64,000 nucleotides of DNA from the NCBI GenBank assembly GCA_013396755.1, contig VWZF01003642.1:34444-98443 (forward strand). The letters run 5' to 3'. Made by a program: the position numbers and the translations under genes. Of the stretch, positions 57,282-64,000 are shown in pieces. Below the pieces are notes generated by a model that was not told where the DNA came from, did no database searches, and saw nothing but the letters and a program-made list of their open reading frames with translations. Each line of letters starts with the position of its first letter. The stretch's first letter is position 1. This DNA is from Sclerurus mexicanus. Lineage: Eukaryota; Chordata; Aves; Passeriformes; Furnariidae.

Positions 57282-57740
57282 TATAATCCTATAATGTCCA
57301 AGGTTAGAAGGAACCTCAGGAGGCTATCTAGTCCAACGCCCTACTCAGAGCCATGACAACTACAGCAGACTGCTCAGGGCTGTGTCCTGTCAGGTTGTCA
57401 GTAATTCCAATGACAGTTTTCACAACCCCTCATACACCTATCAAGTCAAACAGATTTTTCCCTAACTGGATTTTCTTCTGCTTCTCCTGACCACCATGGC
57501 CTTTCAAAGATTATTGAGAATGGTCTCACACTGACACCAGTCAGCTCCCTCAGCACTCATGGATGGATCTCATCAGGTTCCATGGACTTGTGCATATTCA
57601 GTTTGCTTAAATGTCTCCTAGCATGATCCTCCTTTACCACGGGTAAGTCTTCATTGTTTCAGACTTCCCAGCTAGTCTCAGCACCTGGGGTTCCTGCAGG
57701 ACAGTCTTACCAGTTAAGACCAAGGCAAATACACTTGGCT
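57282..57740 (-). mobile_element. CR1 LINE with internal deletion
   Basis: The right part (about 57480-57735), read on the minus strand, encodes the start of CR1 reverse transcriptase: FALVLTGKTVLQEPQV, later MHKSMEPDEIHP, VLRELTG and FSIIFERPWWSGE, with stops and shifts. The left part (about 57282-57470) is the CR1 3' end in the same orientation (AGGTTAGAAGGAACCTCAGG and TATCTAGTCCAACGCCC on the plus strand). The rest of RT, expected between them, is absent, so the copy lost its centre or is two adjacent same-strand insertions. Confidence 0.8.
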
Positions 57741-59261
57741 TTTAGACAACAGCAGCACTGCTAAGTAGCAGAATATCAGGTAACCAAAAACATCTCCAGG
57801 TACAGAAGAACTGACTATCACATGGCAATTGACAAGAATTTCACACCATCATTAGAGCCTTGACACGAACTGTAAGATAGTTTCCCAGTTCTTAGTGCAT
57901 TTTGTTGACAAATGCAGGAGTCTACCCAAAATGCGGGAGCTGCTTCAAGCAGAGTGATTAATGACAAGGATTTTGTGGCATTCATCTGACAGTTTCAAAA
58001 GGACTGAAGATCAAAGAACAAACTCAAAAATGCAAGTTATGAAGAATAGTGTCCCAAGGGATACATAGTGGTCAAAATTGCTTATCTCTTTCAAAAGACA
58101 GTGAATGACCTTATAAATGTTATACCAAGTCCTATCTTCACTACCTGAAAAAGTAGTTTAAGTGCCCATTAAACATAAAAACTAATAAACATGTAATTAT
58201 GACACTCGGAAAGCAAATTTAAAAAAGTCATGAAGATTCCAAGTCATGGCATTTTACCTGCAACTACGTAAGCATGACTACAGACAGTTTTTCTGAACAC
58301 GTAAAATACATACATACAACTGCTTGAAAGATACTTTGTAACAGAAACTGATGACCAAGCAGAAGGAGGCAAATAAATTAAAAGTCAAACAAGGCATAGA
58401 CAAAAACTGAAAAAAGAGGAGTAAGTGATCAGAGTTTAACACAGACACACACTAGAAACTCAGCAATACATTAAAAGGCATTATCAAAGTCTGCAACACA
58501 TCATTTCCTTTCCCTTTAACCACATCATTTAATATTACATGTCTTTTCAAAACTAGAAAACTAGCAGAATAAGCACTAGAAAAGAATAACAAAAATAAAA
58601 ATAACCCTACATTATTTCCATAAACCAATGATTAGGGAGGTTAAAGTGAGTGAGAAGTGCCCCATCCTTCATTGCTAAAATCTGACAAAATTTCCCTCTT
58701 TCACAGTCAACTGCTGAAGAGTGCAGAACCTCCCAGTTTGTCTCTAACTAGTACAAAAAATACAAACTAGGGAAGAGAAATGCAAAATGTTTCCAGAGGG
58801 AAAAAAAAAGAAAAAGAGCAGGCAGTCAGAAGGTAATCAGTTTAACTCTGATTACTGCTTCAGTTTGCATTTAAACATTTAGTTATAAAAAAGCACAATT
58901 TCCTAGTTCAACAAGTTCTACTAAAAGCAGATTTTTTATATATTCTGTATCAATTTCCTGACAGAAATTATCCATCAGCAAAAGCACCTTTACAAGAACT
59001 ACAAAGAAAACACCACAACATATAAATTCACAACAAATGTGTCCACAAAAATTTCCAGTAAACTATATGATACATTAATATCATCTCCATATCTGAAATA
59101 CTGCTTTCCACTAAGGAATTTAATTTTACAAACCGAAAAAGGCCAAAATTAACAAAGCTATAATCATGAGCAGAAATCTAGTATATACAGAGAGGGTGTA
59201 CATTTACATAAGTGAAATGCAACCAGAAATTGCAATATGCTTATTCCATAACAAGCGGAGT

Positions 59262-59492
59262 CACAGAACATGCTGAGTTGGAAGGGATCCACAAGGACCA
59301 ATGAGTCCAACTCCTGACTCCAACAATCCCACCATGTGCCTGAGAGTGTTCAAAGGCTTCATGAACTCAGACAGGCATTGGAGCCTGTTCCAGTGCCCGA
59401 CCACCCTCTGGGCAAAGACCCTTTTCCTGATATCCAAATTACACCTACCCTGACTCAGCTTAATGCCATTTCCTCGAGTCCTGTCACTGATG
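59262..59492 (-). mobile_element. CR1 LINE 3' end
   Basis: Reverse complement of a CR1 3' end. Plus-strand landmarks: GAGTTGGAAGGGATCCACAA, GAGTCCAACTCCTGACTCCA, GCCTGTTCCAGTGCCCGACC, ACCCTCTGGGCAAAGACCCT and CATTTCCTCGAGTCCTGTCA. Truncated at about 59492. Open frames crossing it are not genes. Confidence 0.93.
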
Positions 59493-61744
59493 ATAAATTA
59501 AAAGGGTTAAAAGCAAATAGCGCTGCTTTAATTACTAAGCTAGGATACCAAATGTTATACATTATGGAAGTAAAGCATATCAAAAAGAAAAGGTCATAGA
59601 GTTGTATTTAAATCTTCAATGTGTAGTGTTCTTTCACACACTTTAAGATTTATCAGATCTTAAATTCATTGTTATAAAACTGCCATGGTACACCAATGTA
59701 CTGTAACAGATTTTTTAAAACTTGAAGGATAAACACATACTGAAACATTCTGCTACCAAAATAGAAACTTCTACACGCTCTCTGAAAATCAGTCTCTCTT
59801 GAATCATCAGCTGCAACAGGGGGTTTTTGCTTTCAGCGGATCAACGGCACACACATGAATTGCAGAATGCCAGTACAGACTTACTGGTCTGCAGAACTGT
59901 TTTCGTATAGCTACTGGATCTACTGACCACCAGGCATGGGACCTTTCATAGCTCTCTAACACTATTCAGAAGGAAAAAAGTAGCAAAGACAGTGCTCTGT
60001 TTCACAGAAGAGCTGGAACATAAGCTAAAAAATAGGGGGGAAAAAAAGAAATCAAACCCTAAACCCTACAAGAATACTCTGTTATCCATCACTTCTCTAT
60101 ACACTGTTCTATACTTTCATCCTCAATTTTGTTCTATTAATTATTCTCTCTTTTGCAGCTGAAATGGCTAAATTTGACACAGTGAGGGATTTTTCCTGTT
60201 GAAGTTAATGGGAGGATGAAGTGGTAGTGAGAAATGTGCAGGAAATTCAGAAACAAACACAGTTTAAATAGACAGGGAGGTATGTATGACATGGAGATGC
60301 AGGAGAATGATCAGCAGAAACATGGCATTTCTCAGAGATGTTTGCTTTTGAGAATGTGCCATTTTTCCTGAAGATCTCACCTGCTTTATCTTTGAAATAG
60401 AAGACTTGGTATATCTTTACCCTTAGCACCCTTGTTGCCTCCTTCTGAACAGGTATGTTAACATTGCCGTCATCAAAGAGCATGATATATATGACTTGAT
60501 CTGATAGCTAAATAAGACAAAACACTTCAGTAAGAGGTAATGACTGAAAAATGGGTAATATTCTATAATTCATGAGCCCACATCTCTCTTCTCTCTTACA
60601 CTGATTCTTACTGGAAAAAATAATTCACCCTGCTATATGACTAAGTTTTCTACTTTCCAAAACATCCTCAACAGGTATCAGGATATGACTGCAATGGAGA
60701 AAATACTGCACAGCCACCACACTAATCAGTACTTAATTCAATTAATAATTTTTCTTACCAATCTTTCAGTCAAAAGTTTAGCAGGAGAAAAAAATACAAA
60801 GAGGTCAATTTGCTTCCTATCAAATTTTTGCTGGAATGACAGAAAAGCATTATGATGTCTTCTGCTTAACACTACAACATACAACTCTGAAGTTTCTTTA
60901 AAGTATAAAATACTTCTTAAATGCAAAATTTGTACGGCTGTGCTTTCTAGAAAGCATCAAGGTACTTTGAAACTGTATTAAAAGCAGCAGTTCTTGCTAA
61001 TTCACCATTCATGTTTTAGAAGATATCTCCAAGAGGCATAAAAGTATGAACATACACTGCATAACTCCAAGCAATTAAAAAAATCCTTTATCTTTCAAAC
61101 AAAGCATCTTCCTTTAAAAGCATTAGTTAATAATAGTCTTCTCTTTTCCCCACCAAAAGAAGGTGAGTTTTTGTTGTGGTTCTAGGGTGGGCCTGGATTT
61201 TCCTTGTTGGTTGGTTGGCTGATTGGGGATTTTATTGGGGTTTTACTTGAAGTAAGCTCTCTTTGGTATCTTCCTTACAAGCCAGTGATGCCCTATGATT
61301 TTTTTCCTTTAAACCTTCACACTGAAGTATGACTTGTTTGAGAAATTTACGACTCACTTTGCAAAAAAAAAAAAATCACTTCCTGAAACAAAAAATTCTA
61401 TGTGCCCAGTCCCACTGAAATTATCATATGGTGCATGTATTGCACAAGGTGTTATTTCACACAGGATAGCAAGGAGGAAAAGGACAGACTGATTAGAAGA
61501 AGGTAAAGAGGCATCAAATCCTACAAGACTCAGACTTCTTCAGTAACAGAAACTACTGCTCTTTGTATGCTCTGCTTATCTCTTACAAACATTAGATGTC
61601 TTCTGGATGAATTCCTACCACTGATACCCTCTCAAACCTGGTGAGAAAAAAAAAGGTTAAAAAAAGGAAGCAACTACTGTCTGTATGGTAATGCTGTCAG
61701 AATGGAATTATGTGATAAACTGATATAGTACACTGAGCGAGTTT

Positions 61745-61845
61745 TATGTGGCTTCTTCTGAAGCAGACTTCCATTATTATGGACATTGCAGGAGCTAAAC
61801 TTGATGATCTGGATGGCCCCCTCCAATTCCATGTGACCCTAATTT
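61745..61845 (+). mobile_element. Possible CR1 LINE 3' terminus
   Basis: AGCTAAACTTGATGATCTGG, then GGCCCCCTCCAATTCCATGT resembles the last 50 bases of a CR1 element (…ACTTGATGATCT…GGTCCCTTCCAA…). Short and diverged, so tentative. Confidence 0.45.
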
Positions 61846-64000
61846 CTTGGACAAATTACAAGGAGTGAATGATATTTTTCTGTAACTATCAAACTAAAAT
61901 AACACTGCCATTGTACAACTGAACATGTTAAAGGTATCTATAAGAATGTCACCCTGTCTTTCACCTCTACTGAGGCATCATGAACTTCAAGCATGAAATT
62001 TACTTGTGCACTGCATAAGGATTTTCCAAACATCCATGAGGGATAGGGAAAGGAGTATGAATGATTAAAGTAGTCTGGCTGGACCATGTAATGGAAAAGG
62101 CTATGGGAAACTCTGCTGTACCACAGATTAGGGTATGTTGGGAAAAGACATGATGCTGTGGAACTGTGGTGCGCACTACGGGACAGCAGTAATAAATACA
62201 GCATTTCTATAATGCATGTTAAAAATACATGAAAATCATATCATGCTTCCCCAAACAAATACAAGTTTTTCAACCTTGCATTTAAATGGACTCAATTACA
62301 AAAGTAAACATATATAGGTGGAATAAATTAAATCACTAACAAGTGTAGATGCTCAGAATTCTAGACATTGTCTTCCTTCTAGCACAGAATGATTTTTGAT
62401 GAAGGGGTGAAAACATACTTTACCCATACAGTAATATTCTAAACAAGCATTTAAACTGGAATATGTGGTCCATTGTACCACTGTACTGACTATTGGAGAG
62501 TGCAAGCTCATATAACCAACTTGAGGCTTTATTCACACATTTTCCACAAGTGAAAGGTAACTTTGCAGGAAGAGAAATTAAAAATAAAATAGACTCAGTT
62601 CCTTTGTAGTTACCTGAAAGTTCTGTAATTCTTCCCACTATGCAATTTACTCAGCATTACCTGCATAGAGGTTTAAATACCTAACTGACAAAAGGTTAGG
62701 TACTTCCTTTGAATTGCAAATGAAGTTTTGTTTATGGATTTAAGGTAAAAAAATCTAAACTAAAACTAAAAATCTGAACTACTAGAGTAGGCAGTATTTT
62801 AAACAGTCAAAATAACTCCACAGCAGAAACAGAATGTGAACAGCATCTGGAATAAACCTCTCTGCAACTACATGTCTGTTTCTTAGGAAACACTTGAAAG
62901 ACACAGTTCCAAATATTGTTAAGAGGTGAGCTTACACCTTTGAAATTTGCATCTAATGAAGAGCCTCAAGTTGCCTCACATTCACTGCCATAGATGATGA
63001 GTTTGAGAGTTTTCAGCATGGATTTCAGAAACAGAAAAGCATAAAAGGAGATAGTGATGAAAGATTTATTTAAGTTCAGAAGTTAAAAGGAAGGCATGAC
63101 TTCCATGCTCTTCTCTCAAAGGTGCTGAAGCCCTTTGTTAGGTAAAACGGCATGAGAATAAACTCCAAGTGTAGACCAGGACAAAACACGCATTGTCAAA
63201 ACTATATTCAACTGAAGTTTCTTCTGATCCACAAGTATGGAGGGAAAACAAGAAACTCCTTTCCAGAAGTCCCTACCCTGACAGCACAGCAGTCTCTACA
63301 TATGTACTGTTTAATATCCTCCAGCAGGTCTCTTCCCTTCCTCGTGCCTAAACTGAACATCACAGCCCTTCAAAACATCAGCATGAGACTAAGTGAAAAT
63401 ATCTTGTATACCTTCTATAGAGCTGACTCAGCTTGCTGATTGCGAATAATTTTTTGAAGTAAGACTCTATGCAAGGAGACAAGCAAAAAATTTGCAGTAT
63501 GTATTATGCAGGAAAGAAATTGCTCTCCTAAGTAGAATCTACGGTGTCTTTCTCAAAGAATAACATCAAAATTACTGTCCATAATCCAGAGGCAATGAAA
63601 CTCAGTATGTTTCCTTTGCTCTACGCAGGGAAGCAACAGTACAAACTTCATCAAGACAGCGAAGCCCAATATAAAAAGAAAGCACAGTGAGCAAAACAAC
63701 TCTCTACAAAGGCTTACCATAAAGAGGAGAGAAGGATGAATGCCTAAAGCTAAAAAGAACTCAAAACTACTGTTTTCATTTATCATGTCCCTACTTACTC
63801 CACCTAAAACAGCGGCTTTGGCTTAGACTGAGTAGATATCTGCTTGGTGAACTATTTCATTTCCTCGGTTGTTTAACAAAATATCATTAGTATTTGGGGG
63901 GAAAAAAAAAAGAGTTAACAGTAATCTTTTAAAGATCAGTTGCAGGAAAGTAAGCTGTAATTTGACGAAAACTGATCACCAATACTTTAGAAAATAAAAT

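Larger units (their letters stand above)
38340..64000 (-). other. NIPBL: NIPBL intron 2 (3' part, over 25 kb)
   Basis: From the exon 3 acceptor to the window edge I find no peptide matching the short first coding exon, so intron 2 exceeds 25.6 kb or I missed a 60-base exon. It is AT-rich with no CpG island, in keeping with a promoter well outside. It carries most of the mobile elements listed separately. Between 38.4 and 42.2, 42.7 and 46.2, 46.4 and 51.0, 51.2 and 53.4, and 59.5 and 64 kb I see only unrecognised intronic sequence and simple repeats, apart from a possible CR1 end at 61.8 kb. Confidence 0.8.

Noticed and set aside
60049..60068. AAACCCTAAACCCTA, resembling telomeric repeat
   Set aside because: Only two units with the wrong period for vertebrate telomeres (7 instead of 6); chance.
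61003..61016. Minus-strand ATG-AAT-GGT that looks like the start of NIPBL (Met-Asn-Gly)
   Set aside because: The following codons do not continue the NIPBL N-terminus and no donor follows at the expected distance; chance match.

Overview
The window is vertebrate nuclear DNA, almost certainly from a bird and probably a songbird (passerine). The evidence is AT-rich intronic sequence, many 5'-truncated CR1 LINE copies, an avian-type endogenous retrovirus relic, and a SINE with a tRNA-Ile-like head and a CR1-type tail that resembles TguSINE1 of zebra finch. The order-level call is an inference; 'bird' is much firmer.

Only one protein-coding gene is supported: NIPBL (Nipped-B-like, the cohesin loader subunit also called SCC2 or delangin), on the minus strand. 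Its 5' end lies to the right. Eight consecutive coding exons can be placed to the base with GT/AG splice sites and matching phases. In human numbering they are exon 3 (38174-38339), exon 4 (36934-37064), exon 5 (33306-33405), exon 6 (31447-31598), exon 7 (30465-30625), exon 8 (26450-26543), exon 9 (16197-16829) and exon 10 (1741-3705). Together they encode the poorly structured N-terminal third of the protein: part of the MAU2-binding segment, the Ser/Pro/Gln-rich region, a charged helix and the basic repeat-rich exon 10 with an HP1-binding motif. The start-codon exon, the promoter and the C-terminal HEAT-repeat exons are outside the window.

Layout: 1-1740 intron 10; 1741-3705 exon 10, which carries a spurious in-frame 425-bp duplication around a single N; 3706-26449 two long introns around exon 9; 26450-38339 the closely spaced exons 8 to 3; 38340-64000 more than 25 kb of intron 2. 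Intron 2 is the landing ground for most mobile elements: a CR1 with a mutated RT catalytic motif (46.2 kb), an old CR1/L3-like relic (42.3-42.7 kb), a CR1 followed directly by an ERV relic (53.4-56.6 kb), an internally deleted CR1 (57.3-57.7 kb) and other CR1 tails.

I found no new gene system, RNA gene, CRISPR array or operon. The items most worth acting on are the assembly duplication in exon 10, which would add 142 false residues to any predicted protein, the SINE as a lineage marker, repeat-number change inside coding exon 10, and the broken ERV.
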